Origin: Candidatus Saccharimonadota bacterium
GTDB lineage: Bacteria > Patescibacteria > Saccharimonadia > Saccharimonadales > Nanosyncoccaceae
Reading direction: 5' to 3'
NCBI GenBank assembly: GCA_017429465.1
Contig: JAFROU010000060.1
Coordinates: 1-17,481, forward strand
DNA length: 17,481 nucleotides
Shown here one piece after another: positions 8,227 through 14,739 of the stretch. The notes under the pieces were generated by a model. It saw only the letters and a list, made by a program, of their open reading frames with translations, was not told where the DNA came from and made no database searches. The position numbers and the translations under genes were made by a program. The first letter of the stretch is position 1. Each line of letters begins with the position of its first letter.

Positions 8227-8796
8227 ATGATTGCACACATTAAAGGTATAGTTGTTGAAAAATTTGCTAATTCTCTCATCATCGATGTTAATGGCGTTGG
8301 TTATGAACTAACTGTCACTAGCCCAGATTTTGAAGCCACCAATCTCGGTGATGAAACCAAATTCTATACCCATCACGTTGTGCGTGAAAATGCCGAAGAA
8401 CTCTATGGATTCTCGAGCCTAGCCGCCAAAAAACTATTTGAATTATTAATCTCCGTTAATGGCGTTGGCCCAAAAGCTGGCATCGCCATTCTTTCGCTTG
8501 CTGCACCAGAAGCTGTGCGCAACGCCATTGCTAATGCCGACGTGGCCTTTGTCTCTAAAGCTCAAGGTGTAGGTAAAAAATCTGCTGAACGCGTAATTGT
8601 AGACTTAAGAGACAAAGTTGGTATTCCGTCTCATTATGGTGCGACCGTCGTCGCTCCAGCTATTTCAGAAAACGATGAAGCGCTAGATGCTCTCATTGCC
8701 CTAGGCTTCCCACTGAAAGAAGCCACTACTGCCCTTGAAAAGATCGATAAATCTCTCCCAGTTGAAGAACGCGTCCGCCAAGCCCTTAAAGGGTAA
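8227..8796 (+). CDS. ruvA: Holliday junction branch migration protein RuvA
   Basis: RuvA tetramers bind four-way junctions and load the RuvB motor. The 189-residue protein has the N-terminal OB domain (MIAHIKGIVVEK... VNGVGYELTV), the conserved HHVVRENAEELYGF stretch, two helix-hairpin-helix motifs (ISVNGVGPKAGIAIL and KAQGVGKKSAERVIVDL), and the C-terminal RuvB-interacting domain (about 145-189, ALDALIALGFPLKEA). It has its own leaderless-type promoter. ruvB does not follow; the next gene is rplS. Confidence 0.97.
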   Translation: MIAHIKGIVVEKFANSLIIDVNGVGYELTVTSPDFEATNLGDETKFYTHHVVRENAEELYGFSSLAAKKLFELLISVNGVGPKAGIAILSLAAPEAVRNAIANADVAFVSKAQGVGKKSAERVIVDLRDKVGIPSHYGATVVAPAISENDEALDALIALGFPLKEATTALEKIDKSLPVEERVRQALKG

Positions 8797-8867
8797 AATG
8801 GCTCTTCCCAAAAAAGTCAAAGTATGATATGATAATTGTTAATCGCAATAAATAATAAGGTATAAAT

Positions 8868-9322
8868 ATGAGTTTTTCAATTTTGAAGCAAATCGGTGAC
8901 GCCCAAAAGAAAAAAGCTATTGTCGACGTCCGCTCCGGTGATACCGTAAAAGTCACCCAAAAGATTAAGGAAGGTGATAAGTTCCGCTCCCAGGTTTTGA
9001 AGGCGTTGTTATCCGTGTTGATCGTAAAGAATCCCACACTGCTCGCATCGTAGTTCGCAAAATCGCTTCTGGTGTTGGTGTTGAAAAATCATTCCTTCTA
9101 CACAGCCCATTAGTCGAAAAAGTCGAAATTGTTCGTCGCTCCAAAGTTCGCCGCAACAATCTTGGCTATCTTCGTAATCGTTCTGGTAAATCCGCACGTC
9201 TTTCTGCTAAAGATTTTGACCGTGCTTCTGTTAACGATGTCACCGTCGCTGAAGAACCAGCCGAAGCTCCAGCTGAAGAAGCTAAAGAAGAAGCTCCAGC
9301 CGAAGAACAAAAAGCTGAATAA
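8868..9322 (+). pseudogene. rplS: ribosomal protein L19, interrupted by a 1-nt deletion in the given sequence
   Basis: L19 sits at the interface of the 30S and 50S subunits. The first frame reads MSFSILKQIGDAQKKKAIVD and then [22 protein letters not shown], a normal L19 start. At the T-run 8995-8998 the frame then goes wrong and stops at 9051-9053. Adding one T restores the universal QVFEGVVI motif and an intact continuation ([36 protein letters not shown]) to the stop at 9320-9322, giving 151 residues in total. The last 25 or so residues are an Ala/Glu/Pro-rich acidic tail. L19 is a core ribosomal protein, so a sequencing or assembly error in the homopolymer is far more likely than a true pseudogene. 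The element GTT-TTG is not a classical slippery heptamer. AATAAGG about eight bases before the ATG serves as ribosome binding site. Confidence 0.9.
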
Positions 9323-9337
9323 TCTTGTTTTAAAAAG

Positions 9338-9359
9338 TCGCCCTTCGGGGCGATTTTTT
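9338..9359 (+). terminator. rho-independent terminator after rplS
   Basis: TCGCCC (9338-9343), a TTCG tetraloop, GGGCGA (9348-9353) and six Ts (9354-9359). The UUCG loop makes a very stable hairpin. It lies 15 bp past the rplS stop codon, which also supports 9322 as the true end of rplS. Confidence 0.95.
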
Positions 9360-9384
9360 GTGGTTTTATTCCGGTAGTAGATTA

Positions 9385-9393
9385 TGATACTAT
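9385..9393 (+). promoter_or_regulatory. extended -10 promoter of rnhB-yraN, leaderless geometry
   Basis: TGA-TACTAT (9385-9393) is an extended -10 element; a weak TTTATT sits 17 bp upstream at 9365-9370. Six bases separate the -10 box from the ATG at 9400. The terminator of rplS ends 25 bp earlier, so a new promoter is required here. Confidence 0.6.
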
Positions 9394-9399
9394 TTGAAT

Positions 9400-10359
9400 A
9401 TGACAATTCTTGGGATTGATGAAGTTGGTCGTGGACCATGGGCTGGTCCGCTCGTAGTCGGCGCTGTAATTTTGCCAGGTAACCGTCCGGGCTGGATAGA
9501 TGAACTCACCGATTCAAAAAAACTGACCGCCAAAAAACGCGAATCACTCTCCGAAATCATTTTAGAAGAAGCACCCGCTACTGGTTTAGGTTGGGTATCA
9601 AGTAAAGAAATTGACGAGGTTGGCCTATCTGCGGCACTCAAACTTGCCACACGTCGAGCAGTACATATTATCCAACAAACTACTACGCCATTTAACGAAA
9701 TAATTATCGACGGCACCGTGAATTTTTTGCAAGATACTATGCTCGCAAAAAATGTCACAGTTCTAAAAAAAGCCGATTATTTAATTAAAGAAGTTTCGGC
9801 TGCTTCAATTATTGCTAAAGTTGCGAGAGACCATTATATGTATGAACTCGCAAAAAGATATCCGGAATATGGTTTTGACAAACACGTTGGCTACGGCACC
9901 GCCTTTCATAAAAAAGCAATCGAAACATTTGGTGTTTGTACCGAGCACCGCATGTCATTTAAGCCAATAGCAAGCCTAAGTAATACAACAAAAAACGGCT
10001 CCAATAATCGAATGGATACAAAGTCTATTGGTAATCACGCCGAAAAAGTTGTTGCCGACTACCTAGTATCACGCGGCCATCGAATAATTGCTAGAAATAA
10101 TAAGACCAAATACTATGAGATTGATATCATATCAACTTATAAAAACAAATTATTCTTTACAGAAGTAAAATATCGTAAAACATCTACTCATGGTACGCCA
10201 CTTGAGGCAATTACATCCGAAAAACTAAAGCAAATGACTTTTGCTGCTAATTCTTTTCTGAGATTTCATCCCGAATATAATAATTATCAACCTACGCTTG
10301 CCGCTGCGGCAGTTTCTGGCGACAACTATAAAATACAGTATTGGTCAGCCATCCAGTAA
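9400..10359 (+). CDS. rnhB: fusion of ribonuclease HII and a YraN/UPF0102 nuclease-like domain
   Basis: Residues 1-190 are RNase HII, which nicks RNA in RNA-DNA hybrids and removes misincorporated ribonucleotides. The catalytic acids are Asp7 and Glu8 (GIDEVGRG), Asp104 (IIIDGT) and Asp126 (KKADYLIKEVSAASIIAKVARD). A short Asn/Ser/Thr-rich linker (191-205) leads to a second domain (206-319) that matches the YraN family: GNHAEKVVADYLVSRGHRII, then YEIDII with Glu240 and Asp242, and TEVKYRK with Glu255-x-Lys257, the residues of the restriction-endonuclease-like fold. In many bacteria rnhB and yraN are separate adjacent genes; here they form one uninterrupted frame. The start at 9400 (MTILGIDE) is preferred over the TTG two codons earlier because of the promoter position. 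The ychF gene converges on it after 31 bp. Confidence 0.93.
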   Translation: MTILGIDEVGRGPWAGPLVVGAVILPGNRPGWIDELTDSKKLTAKKRESLSEIILEEAPATGLGWVSSKEIDEVGLSAALKLATRRAVHIIQQTTTPFNEIIIDGTVNFLQDTMLAKNVTVLKKADYLIKEVSAASIIAKVARDHYMYELAKRYPEYGFDKHVGYGTAFHKKAIETFGVCTEHRMSFKPIASLSNTTKNGSNNRMDTKSIGNHAEKVVADYLVSRGHRIIARNNKTKYYEIDIISTYKNKLFFTEVKYRKTSTHGTPLEAITSEKLKQMTFAANSFLRFHPEYNNYQPTLAAAAVSGDNYKIQYWSAIQ

Positions 10360-10390
10360 TTACAAATATCATGTAAAAAACGGGGCTTAA

Positions 10391-11383
10391 TTATTTTGAA
10401 ACGTTGAATTTAAATTCTACTACATCGCCGTCTTGCATGACGTAGGTTTTACCCTCCGTACGCATCAGTCCAGCTTCTTTCACAGCTTTTTCTGAACCAA
10501 GTTTAACAAGGTCGTCATAATTACATATTTGTGCTGCAATAAAACCACGTTCGAAATCGGTATGAATAGTTCCAGCTGCTTCTGGAGCAGTTGCGCCTTG
10601 CTTAATAGTCCAAGCACGGACTTCTTTTTTACCAGCTGTTAAGAATGACTGTAAGCCCAAAGTCTTGTATGCCGCTTTAACTAGCTCACCCATGGCGTCT
10701 TCTTTTACTCCATAACTTGTCAGAAATTCCATCTTTTCGTCGTGAGTCATACCAGACATTTCTTCTTCAAGTTTGGCATTCACAAAAACAGCTTGCGCTG
10801 GCTCAACTAGCTTCTTAAGTTCTGTTTTCTTTGCTTCATCTACTAATTGTTTTTCATCCACGTTGAACATGTAGATTACTGGTTTTTCAGTCAAATATGG
10901 AATTAATTCATCAGCTGGATCTTTTTTGCGTTTGGCCGCAACTTTTTCACGAGTTTCCAAATCTGCTAATTCTAGTTCAGTTTTAATGATTTCAATATCG
11001 TTTTTTGGATCAATTTTTGCAGCCTCGTTTGCGTTAGCTACGTGCGTAACATTACTATCTTCAAACACGCGCACTACATGACATATTATTTGGCATTCAC
11101 GAATGTGTGCTAAAAACTTGTTGCCAAGCCCTTCACCTTTACTTGCGCCTGCCACGAGTCCAGCAATATCCACGAACTCAACCGTAGCCGGAACAATCTT
11201 TTCAGTCTCATACATCTTAGCTAGTACATTTAAGCGTTCGTCTGGTACAGGTACAATTCCCACGTTTGGTTCAATCGTAGCAAAAGGATAATTCGCGGCG
11301 AGTGCACCCGCATTTGTTAAAGCATTAAATAAAGTTGATTTACCGACATTTGGTAAACCAACGATTCCAATCTTTAAATTCAT
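10391..11383 (-). CDS. ychF: ribosome-binding ATPase/GTPase YchF (Obg family)
   Basis: Obg-family P-loop protein that in other bacteria prefers ATP, binds ribosomes and affects stress responses. Motifs in the 330-residue protein: G1 GLPNVGKST (9-17), the switch region DIAGLVAGASKGEGLGNKFLAHIRE, the NVDE motif in the place of the GTP-specifying NKxD, and the C-terminal TGS domain (RAWTIKQGATAPEAAGTIHTDFERGFIAAQI to the end EFKFNVSK). It is about 30 residues shorter than the E. coli protein, apparently in the helical region. The start ATG (complement of 11381-11383) gives MNLKIGIVG; a TTG two codons earlier is less likely. A TATAAT on the minus strand (11407-11412) would give a leader of about 16-18 nt. 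Confidence 0.96.
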   Translation of the reverse strand: MNLKIGIVGLPNVGKSTLFNALTNAGALAANYPFATIEPNVGIVPVPDERLNVLAKMYETEKIVPATVEFVDIAGLVAGASKGEGLGNKFLAHIRECQIICHVVRVFEDSNVTHVANANEAAKIDPKNDIEIIKTELELADLETREKVAAKRKKDPADELIPYLTEKPVIYMFNVDEKQLVDEAKKTELKKLVEPAQAVFVNAKLEEEMSGMTHDEKMEFLTSYGVKEDAMGELVKAAYKTLGLQSFLTAGKKEVRAWTIKQGATAPEAAGTIHTDFERGFIAAQICNYDDLVKLGSEKAVKEAGLMRTEGKTYVMQDGDVVEFKFNVSK

Positions 11384-11406
11384 AACCAACCTGTATTGTC
11401 TTATAT

Positions 11407-11412
11407 ATTATA
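11407..11412 (-). promoter_or_regulatory. putative -10 box of ychF
   Basis: On the minus strand TATAAT lies 23 bases before the ychF ATG. No strong -35 box was found. An AGG about seven bases before the ATG could act as a weak ribosome binding site. Confidence 0.4.
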
Positions 11413-11425
11413 ACATTTTTTGGAA

Positions 11426-11719
11426 TTAACGTCTATTATATACGGCTAAAATACCGATATTCATCACGACGGTGGCGAAAGATACCACTGCAATAGTACT
11501 GGCGGTTGAGACGGATAATTCTTGGTGAAAACCAGATTGTAGCATAATATAATCACAGCTTGTTTCATTGTATTGACAATTGTTGGTGGTAGGGTCACCG
11601 GTTGTAAGAAGCGGTTTTAGGTTTTCAATCCCCAGCACTGCAAAACATAGTGTAGCTAGGATAAAAAAACAATTTACGATTACTCTTATGATATTTGGCT
11701 CGTTTTTCTTATTGTTCAT
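11426..11719 (-). CDS. small two-helix membrane protein, unknown function
   Basis: A 97-residue protein with two predicted membrane helices (about residues 10-31 and 73-94) connected by a loop of about 40 residues holding two cysteines (Cys48 and Cys55), which could form a disulfide if the loop is outside. Both ends are basic (MNNKK at the N-terminus, NRR at the C-terminus), which by the positive-inside rule puts both ends in the cytoplasm and the loop outside. This arrangement resembles the DUF/VKOR-like or small DoxX-like membrane proteins only superficially; I cannot assign a family. The start is well supported: AAGGAG six bases upstream and an extended -10 promoter further up. It ends 42 bp before ychF and may be co-transcribed with it. 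Confidence 0.75.
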   Translation of the reverse strand: MNNKKNEPNIIRVIVNCFFILATLCFAVLGIENLKPLLTTGDPTTNNCQYNETSCDYIMLQSGFHQELSVSTASTIAVVSFATVVMNIGILAVYNRR

Positions 11720-11725
11720 TATTTA

Positions 11726-11753
11726 CTCCTTGTAGAATAGTTGTATTATAGCA
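11726..11753 (-). promoter_or_regulatory. extended -10 promoter and ribosome binding site of the two-helix membrane protein
   Basis: On the minus strand TGC-TATAAT (11753-11745) is a perfect extended -10 element, followed by AAGGAG (11731-11726) six bases before the ATG. It is a leadered promoter, divergent from the palindromic promoter at 11826-11851. Confidence 0.7.
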
Positions 11754-11825
11754 TAAAAAGAAAGCCTCTGCGTGAGCGCTGTCTGGTGAAGAAAAAATTT
11801 AGCCTCATCAAATCAGAATAATAAG

Positions 11826-11851
11826 CGTATAATAATAATTATTATTATACG
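11826..11851. repeat. perfect 26-bp AT-rich palindrome over the promoter of the zinc-ribbon gene
   Basis: The half-site CGTATAATAATAA (11826-11838) is followed directly by its exact reverse complement (11839-11851) with no spacer. TATAAT occurs in both arms; the plus-strand copy at 11828-11833 could be the -10 box of the zinc-ribbon gene, with the transcript then starting inside the right arm. AAAGGA (11852-11857) follows immediately as ribosome binding site before the ATG at 11862. It may be an operator for a dimeric regulator or a cruciform-prone site; if transcribed from further upstream it would form a hairpin abutting the ribosome binding site. The flanking 11751-11825 stretch holds no gene that I can see. 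Confidence 0.8.
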
Positions 11852-11861
11852 AAAGGATTGT

Positions 11862-12158
11862 ATGTCTTTAATTGATGAAATGATGGACTCGAACATAGAA
11901 AGATTGAAGAAGATGCAAGGCAAGATGCTTGATGCGCAAGAAGAAATCTATAACGAAAGAGGCGAACAAATCGAGCGTGTCAATAAAAAATCGGCCGAAC
12001 TTAGCGCTTCAGGCACTAAAATTCACTATCAAGCTGCGGCTAGCGGCATAAAAGAGGGGTTAAAAGACCAACCAATTAAATATTGTACCGAATGTGGGCA
12101 AGCAATTAGTAAGACGGCAAAATTCTGCAGCGAGTGCGGCGCTAAACAAGACCGTTAA
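11862..12158 (+). CDS. small coiled-coil protein with C-terminal zinc ribbon
   Basis: A 98-residue protein. Residues 1-50 are charged and helical (coiled-coil-like), and residues 73-95 form a four-cysteine zinc ribbon: C75-x2-C78 and C89-x2-C92 in KYCTECGQAISKTAKFCSECG. This knuckle is common in small bacterial zinc-ribbon proteins whose partners vary; it is not by itself a function. The gene has an AAAGGA ribosome binding site and sits behind a 26-bp perfect palindrome. It ends five bases before the cation exporter gene, so the two are probably one operon, which fits a role in metal sensing or metal buffering, though that is inference. Confidence 0.8.
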   Translation: MSLIDEMMDSNIERLKKMQGKMLDAQEEIYNERGEQIERVNKKSAELSASGTKIHYQAAASGIKEGLKDQPIKYCTECGQAISKTAKFCSECGAKQDR

Positions 12159-12163
12159 AAAGT

Positions 12164-13327
12164 ATGAGTGACATAGCAAAAAAATATAATGGGATTATTG
12201 TTAATAAAAAACAAATAGCTAGAAATAAGCAGATTGTTAGAGTTAGCTTAATTGGCATTATTGCGAACGTCTTTTTAGCTGGATTTAAAGCTATTGTGGG
12301 TGTAATAAGCGGTTCCATTGCTATCGTTCTTGATGCCGTAAATAACTTTTCTGATGCAGCTTCGAGCATTGTTACTATCGTTGGAGCTAAACTAGCCACA
12401 AAAGCACCAGATAAAAAACATCCGTTTGGCCACGGTCGCATTGAACATCTTAGCGCCATGATAATTGCCATTATTGTGCTCTATGCAGGTATTGCTGCCT
12501 TGACCGAATCCATCAAAAAAATCATTGAGCCAGTTACTCCAGACTACACAGCCACTACGCTCATCGTGGTTGGTGTCGCTGTAGTTGTAAAAATCATTTT
12601 GGGTAGTTTCGTAAAGAATGCTGGCAAAAAACTTAAGTCCATGTCGCTTGTTAATTCTGGAAATGATGCGATGCTTGATTCTGTAATCTCTGCTTCCACG
12701 TTACTTGCAGCCATCATTTTTCTAACTACGCATCTTTCACTAGAGGCGTATCTAAGTATCATCATCTCCCTAGTCATTATCAAATCTGGTTTCAAAATGT
12801 TAAAAGAAGCCATTTCTTCTGTACTCGGAGAAAGAGCCGATATGGAACTTGCGCACGACGTTAATAGAATTGTCAAAAGTTTTGATAATGTACATGGAGT
12901 ATACGATCTTGTGCTAAATAATTACGGACCAAATTCATATACTGGTTCTATTCACATCGAAGTTCTTGACACGATGACTGCCGACGTAATCGATGAACTT
13001 TCCAGACAAATTGCTAGTAAAGTCTATCTTGAAAAGAACGTTTTACTTACAGCCATTGGCATTTATCCAATTAACACCAAGAATAAAAAAGCCATCAAGA
13101 TTAAAGAAGAAATCAGTGAAATTCTAAAACATTACAAAGAGGTATTACAATTCCACGGTTTCTATTTAAACGAAGAAAATAAAACAATCCGTTTTGACAT
13201 TGTCTTAGATTTTGATGTAGAAGATCGTACCGAACTTTACGAAAAAATCTATCAAGAGGTTTCTGAAAAGTATCCAGAATATGAAATCAGTATCGTGCCA
13301 GATTTTGATTTTAGTTTGTCGGCATGA
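12164..13327 (+). CDS. cation diffusion facilitator (CDF) family metal exporter, Mn-type residues
   Basis: Proton-driven exporter of divalent metal in the cytoplasmic membrane, 387 residues. Transmembrane helices run from about residue 25 to 220, followed by a long cytoplasmic part (about 225-387) with the ferredoxin-like metal-sensing domain and an extra C-terminal segment. The transport-site positions are Asn60 and Asp64 in helix 2 (DAVNNFSDAASS) and Asp168 and Asp172 in helix 5 (NDAMLD). This Asn-Asp/Asp-Asp set is that reported for manganese-exporting CDFs, while zinc transporters usually have His-Asp/His-Asp. The KHPFGHGRIEH loop is typical of the family. It follows the zinc-ribbon gene by 5 bp and precedes a His-rich protein, so a metal-handling cluster is likely. 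The specificity call is from residues only. Confidence 0.93.
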   Translation: MSDIAKKYNGIIVNKKQIARNKQIVRVSLIGIIANVFLAGFKAIVGVISGSIAIVLDAVNNFSDAASSIVTIVGAKLATKAPDKKHPFGHGRIEHLSAMIIAIIVLYAGIAALTESIKKIIEPVTPDYTATTLIVVGVAVVVKIILGSFVKNAGKKLKSMSLVNSGNDAMLDSVISASTLLAAIIFLTTHLSLEAYLSIIISLVIIKSGFKMLKEAISSVLGERADMELAHDVNRIVKSFDNVHGVYDLVLNNYGPNSYTGSIHIEVLDTMTADVIDELSRQIASKVYLEKNVLLTAIGIYPINTKNKKAIKIKEEISEILKHYKEVLQFHGFYLNEENKTIRFDIVLDFDVEDRTELYEKIYQEVSEKYPEYEISIVPDFDFSLSA

Positions 13328-13331
13328 CGCG

Positions 13332-13363
13332 TGTTATAATAAAATTATAATAAAACGGAGGAG
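13332..13363 (+). promoter_or_regulatory. extended -10 promoter and strong ribosome binding site of the His-rich protein
   Basis: TGT-TATAAT (13332-13340) lies just past the stop codon of the cation exporter. GGAGGAG (13357-13363) precedes the ATG at 13366. The promoter allows separate expression of the His-rich protein and its downstream neighbour. Confidence 0.65.
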
Positions 13364-13365
13364 TT

Positions 13366-13560
13366 ATGGGTATATTTGGTGACGATGATGATGACAGACT
13401 TGGTACGATTGATCATAACAGTATGCATGAAGCAATGCACCACGGTCTTTCGGTCAATGAGCACGAGTCGGTTCATGATCATAATAAAATTCATGAGGCT
13501 ATGCACTTTGGTAACGACAAAGTAGTTAGTCCGTTTAACCATCATCCAGGGGAAAACTAG
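13366..13560 (+). CDS. small His-rich protein with a tandem 22-residue repeat, putative metal binder
   Basis: A 64-residue protein with 11 histidines and five consecutive aspartates (residues 6-10). It contains a direct repeat: DHNSMHEAMHHG (16-27) and DHNKIHEAMHFG (38-49), exactly 22 residues apart. The histidines spaced at i, i+4 in each unit would cluster on one side of a helix, a likely site for zinc, nickel, copper or manganese. No signal peptide or membrane helix is visible, so it is probably cytoplasmic. It sits 38 bp after a CDF exporter and shares one base (TAGTG) with the next gene, a single-TM protein. A metal storage or chaperone role is inference from composition and neighbours; I do not recognise the family. 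Confidence 0.75.
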   Translation: MGIFGDDDDDRLGTIDHNSMHEAMHHGLSVNEHESVHDHNKIHEAMHFGNDKVVSPFNHHPGEN

Positions 13561-14270
13561 TGGGCGAAAAAGAATCAACTCCAAAAATTGACGAAGAGCT
13601 GCTTAAAGTCGAAAAGCCAACTCCTATTTACGGTGAAGATACCGCGCGTCCTTTTAGAAGTTTAAAGTTCATTATTCCTGCAGCCGTTGCTTTAATAATA
13701 CTTCTAGGCGCCATAGGATTTCTGTTTAGTGCCAATAAATTTTTTGATTTTACCTCATCCGACAATGCGCCAACTGCTATAGAAGAAAACACCATTCCAA
13801 ATATTACTACCGCACGCCTTGGCAAAAAAATCTACTACATAATTAACGAAGATTACAAAGAAGAATTTGATTATCAAACAATTACTGTGTCAGATAATGG
13901 CAACACTATTGGTAAAGTTGCGCAGTATAATACGACCAAAGTATTTAACTACGAAGATTATAGTGCCTTCTGTAAGACGTGGAATCTTACTCAAAAATAT
14001 ACTGACGAAAGTCAAAATTATGCAGTTGTTGCTCGCGCTTACCAAAAGACGCCGGTAGTTAAAGCTAGACTTGCTAATGCAATTGCCGAAAAAGACACGA
14101 TCACTCTCTTTATCCACGAAGAAAAAGAGGGAACCTCAACTGAATCAAAAGGATACTTCATAGCCATTCCAGTTAGCAGTAGCGTCACGCAAGACGTGGC
14201 AATAAAAACCTACACTAGAGCCCAATTTGAAAGTATCAGAATTAATAGTGTCGAAGAGGAAGACAACTAA
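13560..14270 (+). CDS. single-pass membrane protein of unknown function
   Basis: A 236-residue protein starting with GTG, whose G is the last base of the previous stop codon (TAGTG). AGGGGA a few bases upstream can serve as ribosome binding site. Residues 1-35 are charged and cytoplasmic, residues 37-57 form one transmembrane helix, and about 60-236 would be outside. That part has alternating polar and hydrophobic residues suggesting beta structure, with a single cysteine, and ends in acidic EEEDN. No family is recognised. Translational coupling to the His-rich protein suggests a joint function, perhaps in the envelope. The reading frame is terminated by a hairpin located within the 3' end of the antisense Nudix gene. 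Confidence 0.75.
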   Translation: MGEKESTPKIDEELLKVEKPTPIYGEDTARPFRSLKFIIPAAVALIILLGAIGFLFSANKFFDFTSSDNAPTAIEENTIPNITTARLGKKIYYIINEDYKEEFDYQTITVSDNGNTIGKVAQYNTTKVFNYEDYSAFCKTWNLTQKYTDESQNYAVVARAYQKTPVVKARLANAIAEKDTITLFIHEEKEGTSTESKGYFIAIPVSSSVTQDVAIKTYTRAQFESIRINSVEEEDN

Positions 14271-14271
14271 A

Positions 14272-14679
14272 TTATTGATTTAAACGCTTGCGCGCTTCAG
14301 CCCAAGCGTTTTTTGATAGTTCAAAAGTTAAAAGTTCTGCCGCTTCGTCAAAAGATACCCACCTAGCGTCTTCGACTTCTGCTTCTTGCAAGACTATCTT
14401 TTCCTCGTGGCTTGGATTGAGCTTTGCTAAGAAAAGTAAAACGGTTTTTTTAACCGTGCCATTTTTAACCATATAGCTAATAGTGATTGGATTTTTGTCA
14501 GTGATAATTACGTCCAATCCGACTTCTTCTTTTGTCTCGCGTATGGCGGTTTCAATATCGGTTTCATCGGTTTCTTGATGACCCTTAGGAAAGCTCCACA
14601 ATCGTTCGTCTTCATGTTTTTGTTTTTCTAGGAGGACAGTATTGTTTTTTATGATGATACAGCCACAACTTTTTTCCAT
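14272..14679 (-). CDS. Nudix hydrolase (Ap4A hydrolase-like)
   Basis: Hydrolyses a nucleoside diphosphate linked to another group, probably a house-cleaning activity on diadenosine polyphosphates or oxidised nucleotides. The 135-residue protein has the complete Nudix box G-x5-E-x7-RE-x2-EE-x-GL at Gly33, Glu39, Arg47, Glu48, Glu51, Glu52, Gly54 (in GHQETDETDIETAIRE and TKEEVGL). WSFPKGH just before the box is typical of the MutT/Ap4A-hydrolase type. The start is supported by a strong AAGGAAGG ribosome binding site and an extended -10 promoter. It converges with the membrane-protein gene (1 bp between stop codons). Its last codons carry the opposite-strand terminator. Exact substrate cannot be told. 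Confidence 0.93.
   Translation of the reverse strand: MEKSCGCIIIKNNTVLLEKQKHEDERLWSFPKGHQETDETDIETAIRETKEEVGLDVIITDKNPITISYMVKNGTVKKTVLLFLAKLNPSHEEKIVLQEAEVEDARWVSFDEAAELLTFELSKNAWAEARKRLNQ
14282..14314 (+). terminator. plus-strand rho-independent terminator inside the 3' coding end of the Nudix gene
   Basis: AAACGCTTG (14282-14290) pairs with CAAGCGTTT (14303-14311) around a 12-base loop; the T-run 14309-14314 follows. It lies 12 bp after the stop of the membrane-protein gene and on the opposite strand encodes the final residues of the Nudix protein. Confidence 0.75.
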
Positions 14680-14705
14680 ATTACCTTCCTTTCTACTATC
14701 TGACT

Positions 14706-14734
14706 ATTATATCACAAAATCATACAAAAATCAA
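14706..14734 (-). promoter_or_regulatory. promoter of the Nudix hydrolase
   Basis: On the minus strand TTGATT (14734-14729), a 17-bp spacer, and TATAAT (14711-14706) preceded by TGA (extended -10). A leader of about 20 nt holds the AAGGAAGG ribosome binding site. It is divergent from the promoter of the PgeF-like gene. Confidence 0.7.
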
Positions 14735-14739
14735 CCATG

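Noticed and set aside
8991..9001. Programmed ribosomal frameshift in rplS
   Set aside because: The site has no X-XXY-YYZ heptamer and no clear downstream stimulator; a missing T in a homopolymer is simpler.
11756..11825. Possible small RNA or short direct repeat (AAAGCCTC and TTAGCCTC) in the divergent intergenic region
   Set aside because: The repeat is short and imperfect, with no terminator or conserved structure visible.
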